A stretch of DNA of 64,000 nucleotides, taken from NCBI GenBank assembly GCA_041653635.1, contig JBAZFC010000001.1, positions 310,001 to 374,000 of the forward strand, written 5' to 3'. The position numbers and the translations under genes were made by a program. Positions 56,853 through 64,000 of this stretch are shown here, one piece after another. This DNA is from CAIXOA01 sp041653635. GTDB lineage: Archaea > Micrarchaeota > Micrarchaeia > Anstonellales > Bilamarchaeaceae. Position 1 is the first letter of the stretch; every line of letters begins with the position of its first letter. The notes beneath the pieces were generated by a model. That model worked only from the letters and a program-made list of their open reading frames with translations. It did no database searches and was not told the DNA's origin.

Positions 56853-58070
56853 TTGAAAGCAGTAGTTCTAGCAGGCGGGGAAGGCGAAAGGATGCGCCCC
56901 ATTACATATACGCGGCCAAAGGCGATGCTGCAGGTGGCGGGGAAGCCGCTCATCTGGCACGTCCTGTCTAACCTGAAGAAGGCGCGGGTGAAAGAAGCAG
57001 TGGTGGTCGTGAAGTACAGGAAGGAGCAGATAATTGACTACTTATCTAAAGAGAACTTGGGGATGACGATAGAGTTCGCAGTGCAGGGCGAGAAGCACGG
57101 GACTGCCGCGGCGATTGAGGCGGCGAAAGGAAAGGCGGGCGAGGATTTCCTTGTCGTGGATGGGAATAATGTTTGCGATTCTGAGATTTACCGGGATGTG
57201 GTTGAGAAGCACGAGGGGGGCAAGACGGTCGGGCTGAAGAAGGTGGACAATCCGCATGGATTTGGAATTGCGGAAGTGAAGAATGGTGTGCTTACGGGCA
57301 TGGAGGAGAAGCCGGAGCATCCTAAGGGGAATTTAGCCAATATTTCTATTTATGCGTTCAATAAGGGGATTTTTGACGAGATTAAGAAATTGGCGCCGTC
57401 CCCGCGCGGGGAATATGAGATTACGGATGTGTTGAAAGGGGCGCACGTGGTGGAGACCGAGGACTTCTGGATGGATGTAGGATATCCGTGGCACCTATTT
57501 ACGCTTAATGAGTATCTTCTTGGAAAAATGGAGGCGAACACGGGGCTGGTGGAAAATTCCACGGTAAAGGGGAAGCTCATAATGGAGGAGGGCGCGGAAG
57601 TTGTGGATAGTTTTGTGGAGGGCGCTTCGTACATTGGGGCGGGGACGAAAATAGGGCCGCATGCGCTCCTTCGCGGCTTCAATTCAATTGGAAGGAACTG
57701 CGAGATTGGGGAATCCACTACGGTGAAGAATAGCATTCTATTTGATGGGGTTAAGGCGAAACATTTGACTTATATTGGAGACAGCGTGGTCGGGGAGGGC
57801 GTGAATTTCGGCTCCGGGACGCAGGTTGCGAATTACAGGTTTGATTCCAGCCATGTGAATGTGCTCACGGAAAAGGGATGGGTGAATTCCGCTAGGAAGA
57901 AGCTAGGGGCGATAATCGGGGATGAGGCCAAGTTCGGGGTTCTCTCCTGCACCATGCCCGGAAAGATGATTGGGAACGGATGCTGGATAGGGAGCGGGGT
58001 CACGGTGAACACCAACCTGCGGCCAGGGCAGAAGATATTCCTCAAGAGCGAGCACACGGTAATAGGGTAG
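56853..58070 (+). CDS. bifunctional sugar-1-phosphate nucleotidylyltransferase with left-handed beta-helix (GlmU-like)
   Basis: 405 residues from TTG 56853, picked because GGTGG is exactly 5 nt upstream and the protein then starts MKAVVLAGGEGERMRPIT; the GTG at 56844 lies inside that site. N-terminal nucleotidyltransferase with KPLIWHVLSNLKKA and VVDGNNVCDS. The C-terminal half has hexapeptide repeats (FVEGASYIGAGTKIGPHALLRG, NCEIGESTTVKNSILFDGV) and ends KSEHTVIG, as in archaeal enzymes that make UDP-GlcNAc or dTDP-glucose. Works with the preceding mutase. Confidence 0.88.
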   Translation: MKAVVLAGGEGERMRPITYTRPKAMLQVAGKPLIWHVLSNLKKARVKEAVVVVKYRKEQIIDYLSKENLGMTIEFAVQGEKHGTAAAIEAAKGKAGEDFLVVDGNNVCDSEIYRDVVEKHEGGKTVGLKKVDNPHGFGIAEVKNGVLTGMEEKPEHPKGNLANISIYAFNKGIFDEIKKLAPSPRGEYEITDVLKGAHVVETEDFWMDVGYPWHLFTLNEYLLGKMEANTGLVENSTVKGKLIMEEGAEVVDSFVEGASYIGAGTKIGPHALLRGFNSIGRNCEIGESTTVKNSILFDGVKAKHLTYIGDSVVGEGVNFGSGTQVANYRFDSSHVNVLTEKGWVNSARKKLGAIIGDEAKFGVLSCTMPGKMIGNGCWIGSGVTVNTNLRPGQKIFLKSEHTVIG

Positions 58071-58078
58071 AAGGTGGG

Positions 58079-58819
58079 TTGATACAGCATCTTATCGTCG
58101 GAGTGGACCCGGGCGTATACACTGCTTTTGCGGCATTGAATTTGAAGGGGCAACTGGTCGCCTCTGGATGCGAGAAGGAGGCGAGCGACGAAAGGGTTGT
58201 GGAGATAATACGGCACGTGGGCGTGCCCTCCCTCATTGCGAGCGATGTGACTCCTCCTCCAAGCTTTGTGCAGAAGGTGGCGGCACGGTTCAACGTGCGG
58301 CTATCCTACCCTGTGCGGAGCCTTACGCAGGAAGAGAAGAAAACCATGGGCGGGTTCATTGACGACGTGCACATACGGGATGCATACGGGGCGGCAATGA
58401 AAGCGTATCATATTTATGAGAACCGGCTAAGGCAGATTGAGGGCATGGATACTGCGCTGGACAAGGACTTATTGAAGCACATGGTGGTGCAGGGATACTC
58501 GCTGCATAATGCGGAATTGATGCTGACCAGGAAGGAGGAGAAAAGAGTTGGCGCGGACGAAAAGAAGGAAGTGAAGAAGGAGAGTGGAGCGCAGAAGCGG
58601 GATGAACGGGTTGCACGGTTGGCAGAGGAGAATGTTAATTTGAGGAAGGCGTACGAATTGGAGAAGGTGAGGGCGGACGGGCTGGAAACGGAGCTGAAGC
58701 GTGCGAGGAATGCCAGGATTGGGGAAGTGGCGAGGGACTCTGAAGTTAGGCGGCTTAAGGGGCAGTTAGAGAGGGCTGAGAGGTATATATTTTTCCTTAA
58801 GAAGAAAAAGAAGGGCTAA
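58079..58819 (+). CDS. DUF460-like protein with RNase H-like (RuvC/YqgF) domain and coiled coil
   Basis: 246 residues from TTG 58079. N-terminal RNase H-fold domain: LIVGVDPGVYTAFAALNLKG (catalytic-type Asp in VDPG), VPSLIASDVTPPP and DVHIRDAYGAAMKAY with a second Asp pair (near residue 105). The rest is charged coiled coil (EENVNLRKAYELEKVRADGLETELKRAR condensed) ending with six Lys. Archaeal COG2433 proteins have this layout but are usually longer. The start is unclear: GGTGG is only 1 nt from TTG and 4 nt from ATA 58082. Convergent overlap of 4 nt with the Nudix gene. Confidence 0.75.
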   Translation: MIQHLIVGVDPGVYTAFAALNLKGQLVASGCEKEASDERVVEIIRHVGVPSLIASDVTPPPSFVQKVAARFNVRLSYPVRSLTQEEKKTMGGFIDDVHIRDAYGAAMKAYHIYENRLRQIEGMDTALDKDLLKHMVVQGYSLHNAELMLTRKEEKRVGADEKKEVKKESGAQKRDERVARLAEENVNLRKAYELEKVRADGLETELKRARNARIGEVARDSEVRRLKGQLERAERYIFFLKKKKKG

Positions 58820-59220
58820 AGCATCTGCGGAATATCCTGTGCGTTCAATCCCAGATGCATGAATTGCAATTCGGTGAGGGAAACCCATCTTCCCTCCTCG
58901 TGCTCCAAACCAAGCTCGTATTTGTCGGAACTGAGTTCGCCTTTATAGACGATGTAGATGGAGTGCTTTTCTATCCCGTCCTTGTCATAAGTGGCGGAGG
59001 TTATGCCCACCAATTTGACGGAATGGGGGGTGAGCTGGATTTCCTCCCTGCATTCGCGTATTGCGGCGGTGTAGGGGTCCTCCCCCCAGTCCACGCCTCC
59101 GCCGGGGAATTCCCAGATGCTGGAGCCGCGGCGGCGCACTACCAGGAATTTGCCCTGAAAGGATGGGACTAGGTAAGCGTTTATTTCTTGTATTCGCTTA
59201 TCGTGCTTCTCCTTCCCCAT
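58816..59220 (-). CDS. Nudix hydrolase
   Basis: 134 residues. Nudix box GGGVDWGEDPYTAAIRECREEI plus QL at residues about 40-63 fits G-x5-E-x7-REUxEE. N-terminal YLVPSFQGKFLVVRRRGSSIWEFPGG condensed gives the usual substrate side. It cleaves nucleoside diphosphate derivatives; the substrate is not predictable. Monocistronic; promoter in the 40-nt spacer to the TFE gene is weak. Confidence 0.9.
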   Translation of the reverse strand: MGKEKHDKRIQEINAYLVPSFQGKFLVVRRRGSSIWEFPGGGVDWGEDPYTAAIRECREEIQLTPHSVKLVGITSATYDKDGIEKHSIYIVYKGELSSDKYELGLEHEEGRWVSLTELQFMHLGLNAQDIPQML

Positions 59221-59262
59221 GGGTATGGATTGGAGGGAAAGGGATTAAATGATGAGGGAAAC

Positions 59263-60057
59263 TTAGATTGTCCTCTTGGGCACGCGTGGGAACAGGTCCT
59301 TCGCCGCGTTCTCGTCCACGAATTCCAGCGCCTTGTTGCAGAGCGGGCAGCGGAAGGAATAATCTGAAGCTGCGGCGAACTCATACATGCTCTCTGTGCC
59401 GCATTTCGGGCAGAAATAGTATTCCGAGCTTGAGATGTCGCCAGGGGCGGCTTCCTTCAATATCTGCTCCTCCACCCAGCTCTTGGTCTTCTCCATGTTG
59501 AGGGACCAGAAATATGAGAACCAGCCCGTTTCCGCGTCCTTGTAGCGGTTGTACTGGACTATGCCCAGGTTATGGAGGCGGTTGAGCGTGGCGCGCACGT
59601 CGCTTATCTTTATCTTGAGCTTCTTTGCGAGATCGTCGTCAGAGAGTTCCTTGGTGAAAGCGCGCATTATGTCAAGGGCGCTCTCGCCCCCGGAATCCAC
59701 GAGCATCTGGCGCACGCGCGAATTGGAAAGGACCGCGTCCAGCTCGGCGTTGAGCTTCGGCTCCGGCGCCTTCTTGGGCATCTTGGGGGACGGCACTGGC
59801 TTCTTGAGCCTCGCCTTCACGCCGCCAATCTTTGGCTTGGACCAGGACTTCACCTGCCTTGCCCTTGAGGAGCTTGCCTTTGCTTTTGAGAACCTTGACC
59901 TTGCATTGAGGGGCTTTGCCTTGGAGAGCCTTGCCCTTGATGGCCTCGCCGCGGCCTTGCGGCTGGAAATAGATTTTTTTGGCTTAGAAACCCTGAGATT
60001 CCTTCTGCTGGAGGTCTTTTTTCCCTTAGAAGGACGGCTGGCCCTTGCTGCCATCAT
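59263..60057 (-). CDS. tfe: transcription factor E (TFE alpha) with a basic N-terminal extension
   Basis: 264 residues (ATG 60057 or 60054). The C-terminal 160 residues are a standard TFE: winged helix RVRQMLVDSGGESALDIMRAF, LSDDDLAKKLKIKISDVRATLNRLHNLGIV condensed, a linker with WFSYFWSLN, and a zinc ribbon CPKCGTESMYEF...CPLCNKALEF. TFE stabilises promoter melting by RNA polymerase. The first 100 residues are an added Arg/Lys/Ser/Pro/Ala-rich, low-complexity segment with recurring SKAK/SRAR units, unlike typical archaeal TFE (about 160-190 residues). Confidence 0.9.
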   Translation of the reverse strand: MMAARASRPSKGKKTSSRRNLRVSKPKKSISSRKAAARPSRARLSKAKPLNARSRFSKAKASSSRARQVKSWSKPKIGGVKARLKKPVPSPKMPKKAPEPKLNAELDAVLSNSRVRQMLVDSGGESALDIMRAFTKELSDDDLAKKLKIKISDVRATLNRLHNLGIVQYNRYKDAETGWFSYFWSLNMEKTKSWVEEQILKEAAPGDISSSEYYFCPKCGTESMYEFAAASDYSFRCPLCNKALEFVDENAAKDLFPRVPKRTI

Positions 60058-60200
60058 ATCACTTCTATACCTACGCTGAAGTTGTATTTAAAGCTATTGG
60101 GGCGCCGACGGTGGGCGACGGCGGCTGAAGCAGGCTTGCTGGGGTGGGCGGCGGAAACCGGAACCCAGGCAGGCATAAGCTTTTTAGCGCCGGAAGCGAT

Positions 60201-61397
60201 ATGGGATTGATGAGGCCGGACCACTATTGCCACATATGCAAGGGCACCCGGAAGATGTGCGGGCTGGACTACTGCCCGCTCCTCAGCAAGCTTGCCGCCA
60301 TGAGGAGGGGCGCTGAGAGCCTGGGGAAGAAAACAGTTTTTGGGGGGAGCGCGGAAGTATTTGTCGGGAGTTTCGGGTATCCGTCCGTTTCGTGGGGGCC
60401 GGTGGTGCCCCTGCAGGAGTATGCGGGCGAGCGGGACATATACGAGATGGGGTATGAGAAGATAATAGAACACAGAGTGAATGCGGTGCGCGGGAAGAGG
60501 TATGGGGGCATACGGCCCGTGGGGAAAATCGCTGATGAGACGCAGGATGTGGCGATGAGCGTGCGGCCCGTGGATGTGGAGATGCGGTTTTCCAAGGAGC
60601 CGGTTTTTGACATGAAGTTCTCGTCCGTGGCGCAGCCGATTGGGGCTTCCGGGACGATGAAGGACGTGCGGCTGTGCGAGAACCCTAAAATCCCGAAGAA
60701 AGCGGATGAACTATTGCAGGAAAAGGCGCGGGCGCGGGAGATTGTCACGGAGATGTTTGAGACCGGTTTGGATAATTATTACATTACGAAGGTTTTGTCA
60801 GCTGGATTGCTGGGGATGAAAGAAGACAGGAAGATGGTGCCCACACGGTGGAGCATCACGGCGACGGACGACATGCTGGGGAAGCACTTGATGGGCAGGG
60901 TGCGGGAGTATCCAGAAGTGTCGGACTTCTATGTGCTGAGCCATGAATCCCTGTCCAATCATTTTGAGATTCTCGTGATGCCCGGAAAATGGGAGTTTGA
61001 GAATTTTGAGGCGTGGTCGCCGGGCACGATTTGGACGATGGGCGGCTCGGATTTCCGTGTGAGCGAGGAGCACGAGCTGTTTGAGGGGAGGACCACTTAT
61101 GCGGATGCGCAGGCAGGGGGGTATTATGCGGTTCGGATTGGAGTGCTGGAGTTTCTGGACAGGATAAGGAAGCAGGCGCGGGTGATGTCCATACGGGAAA
61201 TTTATGAGGGCTACCAGGTGCCGGTGGGCGTGTTCCAGGTGAGGGAGAATGTGAGGGATGCGACGCTGAGCGTGAGGAAGTATTCTTCACTTTCCGAGGC
61301 GCTTGCTTCCATGGGGAGCAGGCTCCGGAAGGGGATTTCGGCGTATGCGGAAAGGAGCAAAATCCTCACGCAAAGAAGGCTTGATGAGTTTTTCTAG
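60201..61397 (+). CDS. nreA: archaeal DNA repair protein NreA
   Basis: 398 residues from ATG 60201; a TATA-like AAGCTTTTTA about 27 nt upstream suggests a leaderless message. The N-terminus has the family zinc site CHICKGTRKMCGLDYCPLL. Core motifs include VFVGSFGYPSVSWGPVVP and GGYYAVRIGVLEFLDRIRKQARV condensed (near residue 308). The extreme C-terminus QRRLDEFF is a PCNA-binding PIP box, as known for archaeal NreA/NreB, which protect against alkylation or crosslink damage. The PIP box parallels that of FEN-1 in this window. Confidence 0.9.
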   Translation: MGLMRPDHYCHICKGTRKMCGLDYCPLLSKLAAMRRGAESLGKKTVFGGSAEVFVGSFGYPSVSWGPVVPLQEYAGERDIYEMGYEKIIEHRVNAVRGKRYGGIRPVGKIADETQDVAMSVRPVDVEMRFSKEPVFDMKFSSVAQPIGASGTMKDVRLCENPKIPKKADELLQEKARAREIVTEMFETGLDNYYITKVLSAGLLGMKEDRKMVPTRWSITATDDMLGKHLMGRVREYPEVSDFYVLSHESLSNHFEILVMPGKWEFENFEAWSPGTIWTMGGSDFRVSEEHELFEGRTTYADAQAGGYYAVRIGVLEFLDRIRKQARVMSIREIYEGYQVPVGVFQVRENVRDATLSVRKYSSLSEALASMGSRLRKGISAYAERSKILTQRRLDEFF

Positions 61398-61404
61398 GAT
61401 TGGA

Positions 61405-61420
61405 TGTAACCATGGTTACA
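61405..61420 (+). promoter_or_regulatory. 16-bp palindrome upstream of purF
   Basis: TGTAACCATGGTTACA, the same perfect inverted repeat as before thrS, here extended to 18 bp by one more A-T pair. It lies 7 nt after the nreA stop and about 20 nt upstream of the purF TATA-like box (GTTTTTAAAAC, 61440-61450), with the ATG at 61471. This upstream position would suit an activator or a repressor touching the BRE side. Confidence 0.55.
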
Positions 61421-61470
61421 TTTTAGCCTGGCAAACCTATGTTTTTAAAACAAAAAGGGGAATGTGAAAT

Positions 61471-62889
61471 ATGGAGAAAAGAGAAAGCTGCGGCATAGTC
61501 GCTGTGTTATCAAAAAACAACAAGCCCGTGGCGAATTATATTTACAACGGAATGCTTGCGCTCCAGCACAGGGGGCAGGATGCCGCCGGCATGGCAATCT
61601 ACGACGGAAAAAAGCTGGTTGAAAAGAAGGGGCTCGGATTGGTCTCCCGCATATTTTCCGAAAAGGACATGGTGATGAAGGGTGGTATGGGGATTGCGCA
61701 CACGAGGTACCCGACAACCGACACGTGCGAAATTGCCGATGTCCAGCCGTCCGTTGTGCAGAAGGCGGGGCTCGCCATTGCGCACAACGGCCACATCGCC
61801 AATTATACGGATTTGCGGAAGGAGCTGGAGAAAAAAGGCGCGAAGTTTGCGGGCACGGTTGATTCCGAAGTTATTGCGCACGTGCTTGCGGATGCGTTTG
61901 CTTCTGGGAAGGACATTGAGGGCGCAGTGAGGCACGCGATGGGCAAGCTGGATGGCTCGTATTCCGTGGTCGCGATAAAGGACGGCGTGCTCTTCGCATT
62001 CAGGGACCCGCACGCGATAAGGCCCTTTGAGCTCGGCGAGAGCGGGGATGCGTATTTTGCCGCATCCGAAACCGTGGCATTTGACATAAACGGGGCGAAG
62101 CACGTGGGGACGCTGGGCGGGGGTGAGATGGCAGTCATAAGCCCTAAGGGATTCCAGAAGAAGATGGTATCGCCATCCACTCATAGGCACTGCATGTTTG
62201 AATATGTATATTTCTCAAGGCCGGACTCCGTGATAAACAGCGTGGAGGTGCACGAGGCGAGGAGGCGGCTCGGGGCTGCGCTTGCGAGGGAGGCGCCGGT
62301 GAAGGCGGACGTGGTCGTGCCGATACCGGACACGGCGAGGACGGCTGCGCTTGAGATATCGCGTGTTCTTGGGATACCCTATGAAGAGGGCATAATCAAG
62401 AACAGGTATGTGGCGCGCACGTTCATCATGCCGGACCAGAAGATGCGCGTGGGCGCGGTCAAGGCGAAATTGAACCCGATAAGGAGCGTTGTGGAAGGCA
62501 AAAGCGTAATCGTTGTTGATGACAGCATCGTCCGGGGGACCACGACCAGGGAGATACTGAAGATGCTTAGGGATGCAGGCGCGAAGGAGATACACATGCG
62601 CGTCACGTGCCCGCCGGTGATGCACCCGTGTTTCTACGGGGTGGACATGTCCACTTACGAGGAGCTGATTGCCGGCAAGAAAAGCGTGGATGAGATAAGG
62701 AAATTCATAGGCGCGGACACGCTGTATTATGTTTCATTGGACGGGCTGAAAAAGGCGATAGGGCTGGATCTCTGCACCGGATGCCTGGATGGGGATTACC
62801 CGACGGCATACGGAGCTAAGATGGCGAAGGAGAGGAAGGGCTGCGGAAAGGAAGGAGGAAAGGATTCACATGGCTGTGGCTGCGGTTGA
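61471..62889 (+). CDS. purF: amidophosphoribosyltransferase
   Basis: 472 residues. First committed step of purine synthesis: PRPP plus glutamine to phosphoribosylamine. A six-residue propeptide (MEKRES) precedes the nucleophile Cys7 in CGIVAVL. Ntn glutaminase motifs: LQHRGQDAAGMA, HTRYPTTD, AHNGHIANY. The PRTase loop is VIVVDDSIVRGTTTREIL (near residue 345). C-terminal CTGCLDGDYPT and Cys-rich end (GCGKEGGKDSHGCGCG) suggest Fe-S or metal binding. The TATA box and a palindrome lie upstream. Its end overlaps pheT by 20 nt. Confidence 0.95.
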   Translation: MEKRESCGIVAVLSKNNKPVANYIYNGMLALQHRGQDAAGMAIYDGKKLVEKKGLGLVSRIFSEKDMVMKGGMGIAHTRYPTTDTCEIADVQPSVVQKAGLAIAHNGHIANYTDLRKELEKKGAKFAGTVDSEVIAHVLADAFASGKDIEGAVRHAMGKLDGSYSVVAIKDGVLFAFRDPHAIRPFELGESGDAYFAASETVAFDINGAKHVGTLGGGEMAVISPKGFQKKMVSPSTHRHCMFEYVYFSRPDSVINSVEVHEARRRLGAALAREAPVKADVVVPIPDTARTAALEISRVLGIPYEEGIIKNRYVARTFIMPDQKMRVGAVKAKLNPIRSVVEGKSVIVVDDSIVRGTTTREILKMLRDAGAKEIHMRVTCPPVMHPCFYGVDMSTYEELIAGKKSVDEIRKFIGADTLYYVSLDGLKKAIGLDLCTGCLDGDYPTAYGAKMAKERKGCGKEGGKDSHGCGCG

Positions 62890-64000
62890 CCCGAAACTGA
62901 TGGAAAAGAAAACCGGGATTAAGGAAGCTGAGATAATCAGGATTCTTACGGAGATAGGGATGCCCACTGAGAGGAAGGACGGGCACCTGGTTGTGGAAAT
63001 CACGCCGAACAGGCCGGACCTCTTCCCAATGGAGGGTATGGTGCGGGCGCTGCTCGCGTACAATGGCGGCAAGGCGCCGGAGTACAAGGTGCTGGATGGC
63101 GGCTACAAAATGAAGGTTGGAAAAGGCGTGGAATCCGTCCGCCCGTTCGTGAGGTGCGCGGTCGTGAAGGGCGTGCGTTTTGATGACGAATCAATCAAGG
63201 ACGCCATGCAGATGCAGGAAAAGCTCCATGAAACTGTCGGCAGGAAAAGGAAGAAGGTCGCCGTGGGGCTGCACAACCTTGACGCGATAAAGTTTCCGCT
63301 TGAGTATGTGGTTGGCGCGGGCGAAAGATTCGTTCCTTTGGAAACGGGCAAGGAGATGGGGCTCGGCGAGATACTGGATAAGCACCCGAAGGGTGTTGCG
63401 TATGCGCACCTGTCCCGTAACGCAAAGGTCGTGATAAAGGATGCGGAAGGGGTAATTTCCTATCCGCCGATAATAAACAGCGAGAGGACCAAGGTCAACG
63501 AGAATACCAATAACTTGCTTATAGACGTGACCGGAACCTCGGAGGAAACCGTGGAAGGCGTTCTGAACATTATCGCCACCGCGTTCGCTGATGCTGGCGC
63601 AGAAATTTATGCTGTGGAAGCGGGTGGAAAGAGCCACCCTAATCTGGAGTATAAGAAAATAGCTTATGACGAGGATGAAGTGCGGCGCGTGCTCGGCAAG
63701 TCCATCGGGAAGAAGGAGGTGAAGGAAGCGCTGCAGACGATGGGCTATAAGGTGAAGGGCGAGGTGATTTATGCGCCCCCGTACCGAGTGGACATCATCT
63801 CGTTCATAGACGTGATAGAAGACATAGCGATAGGGCACGGGTACACGAACTTCACGCCGGAATTGCCGCAGCTGCCGACCATCGGCTCCTGGATACCCGG
63901 GGAATCGGACGTGCATGAGATAATGTGCGGCATGGGCTTCCTTGAGGCGAAGACGTACGTGCTTTCAAACGACAAGCTGCTTGCCGGGACTCCAGACAAG
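62870..64000 (+). CDS. pheT: phenylalanyl-tRNA synthetase beta subunit, 5' part
   Basis: 377 residues to the window edge, open at the right. From ATG 62870, inside the purF end. Archaeal PheT pattern: VDPKLMEKKTGIKEAEIIRILTEIG condensed (B1 domain), TPNRPDLFPMEGMVRAL (near residue 45), VRCAVVKGVRFDD (B3/B4 editing region), YPPIINSERTKVNENTNNLLIDVTGTS condensed (near residue 200), and APPYRVDIISFIDVIEDIAIGHGY (B5, near residue 305). The 20-nt overlap couples it to purF instead of pheS, which is at 16252. Confidence 0.93.
   Translation, partial: MAVAAVDPKLMEKKTGIKEAEIIRILTEIGMPTERKDGHLVVEITPNRPDLFPMEGMVRALLAYNGGKAPEYKVLDGGYKMKVGKGVESVRPFVRCAVVKGVRFDDESIKDAMQMQEKLHETVGRKRKKVAVGLHNLDAIKFPLEYVVGAGERFVPLETGKEMGLGEILDKHPKGVAYAHLSRNAKVVIKDAEGVISYPPIINSERTKVNENTNNLLIDVTGTSEETVEGVLNIIATAFADAGAEIYAVEAGGKSHPNLEYKKIAYDEDEVRRVLGKSIGKKEVKEALQTMGYKVKGEVIYAPPYRVDIISFIDVIEDIAIGHGYTNFTPELPQLPTIGSWIPGESDVHEIMCGMGFLEAKTYVLSNDKLLAGTPDK

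Noticed and set aside
1..64000. CRISPR arrays, insertion sequences, rRNA genes
   Set aside because: No regularly spaced repeat set, no transposase or cas motif and no rRNA-like stretch was seen on either strand.

Overview
The window is a dense archaeal chromosome segment. It carries archaeal/eukaryal-type eS19, PDCD5, eL39, eL31, aIF6, LX, prefoldin alpha, eL42, eS27, aIF2-alpha, Nop10, GINS, FEN-1, RadA, MBF1, TFE and NreA, with archaeal forms of AlaRS, ThrRS and PheRS. Other archaeal marks are a cupin-type phosphoglucose isomerase, class III signal peptides, TATA boxes about 25-30 nt upstream of many starts, tRNAs without encoded CCA and an intron-containing tRNA-Ser. Base composition is moderately GC-rich. 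Small gene sizes, very tight packing and many small Cys-rich secreted proteins suggest a DPANN lineage (Diapherotrites/Micrarchaeota-like); that placement is inference.

Layout. 1-11.6 kb: surface-glycan cluster (sugar nucleotidyltransferases, GT4, two GT2, flippase, PLP aminotransferase, nucleotide-sugar dehydrogenase, two SDR epimerases, a large GT-C-like membrane protein). 11.6-19.7 kb: alaS, cupin PGI, pheS and envelope proteins, with a degraded second copy of the pheS 3' end. 19.8-24.9 kb: the archaeal eS19-PDCD5-eL39-eL31-aIF6-(tRNA-binding protein)-LX-prefoldin-ftsY operon plus a PIN nuclease. 24.8-36.1 kb: KsgA, DHH nuclease, RadA, site-2 protease, MBF1, FEN-1, PHP hydrolase, FAD reductase and unknown proteins. 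36.1-37.2 kb: tRNA-Gly(GCC), tRNA-Ser(CGA, intron) and tRNA-Thr(CGT), two of them preceded by a repeated structured RNA. 37.2-41.2 kb: GINS and the eL42-eS27-aIF2alpha-Nop10-PAC2 operon, then two pilin-like genes. 41.2-45.0 kb: minus-strand operon with MtnA plus class II aldolase, a two-domain ThyX-like protein and NAD kinase. 45.4-46.7 kb: tRNA-Gly(TCC) with a structured leader, then an AT-rich island. 46.7-64 kb: secF-secD, thrS, tpiA, translin, sugar-phosphate mutase and nucleotidyltransferase, TFE, NreA, purF and the start of pheT.

The strongest unexplained signals are: (1) a repeated multi-hairpin RNA element directly abutting the 5' ends of tRNA-Gly and tRNA-Thr, with a truncated third copy abutting a duplicated pheS tail; (2) one 16-bp perfect palindrome found only upstream of thrS and purF; (3) a duplicated 22-bp promoter with identical spacing in front of an unknown gene and the MBF1 gene; (4) a pseudoknot-like RNA abutting tRNA-Gly(TCC). 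No CRISPR array, intact insertion sequence, integrase or rRNA gene was seen.
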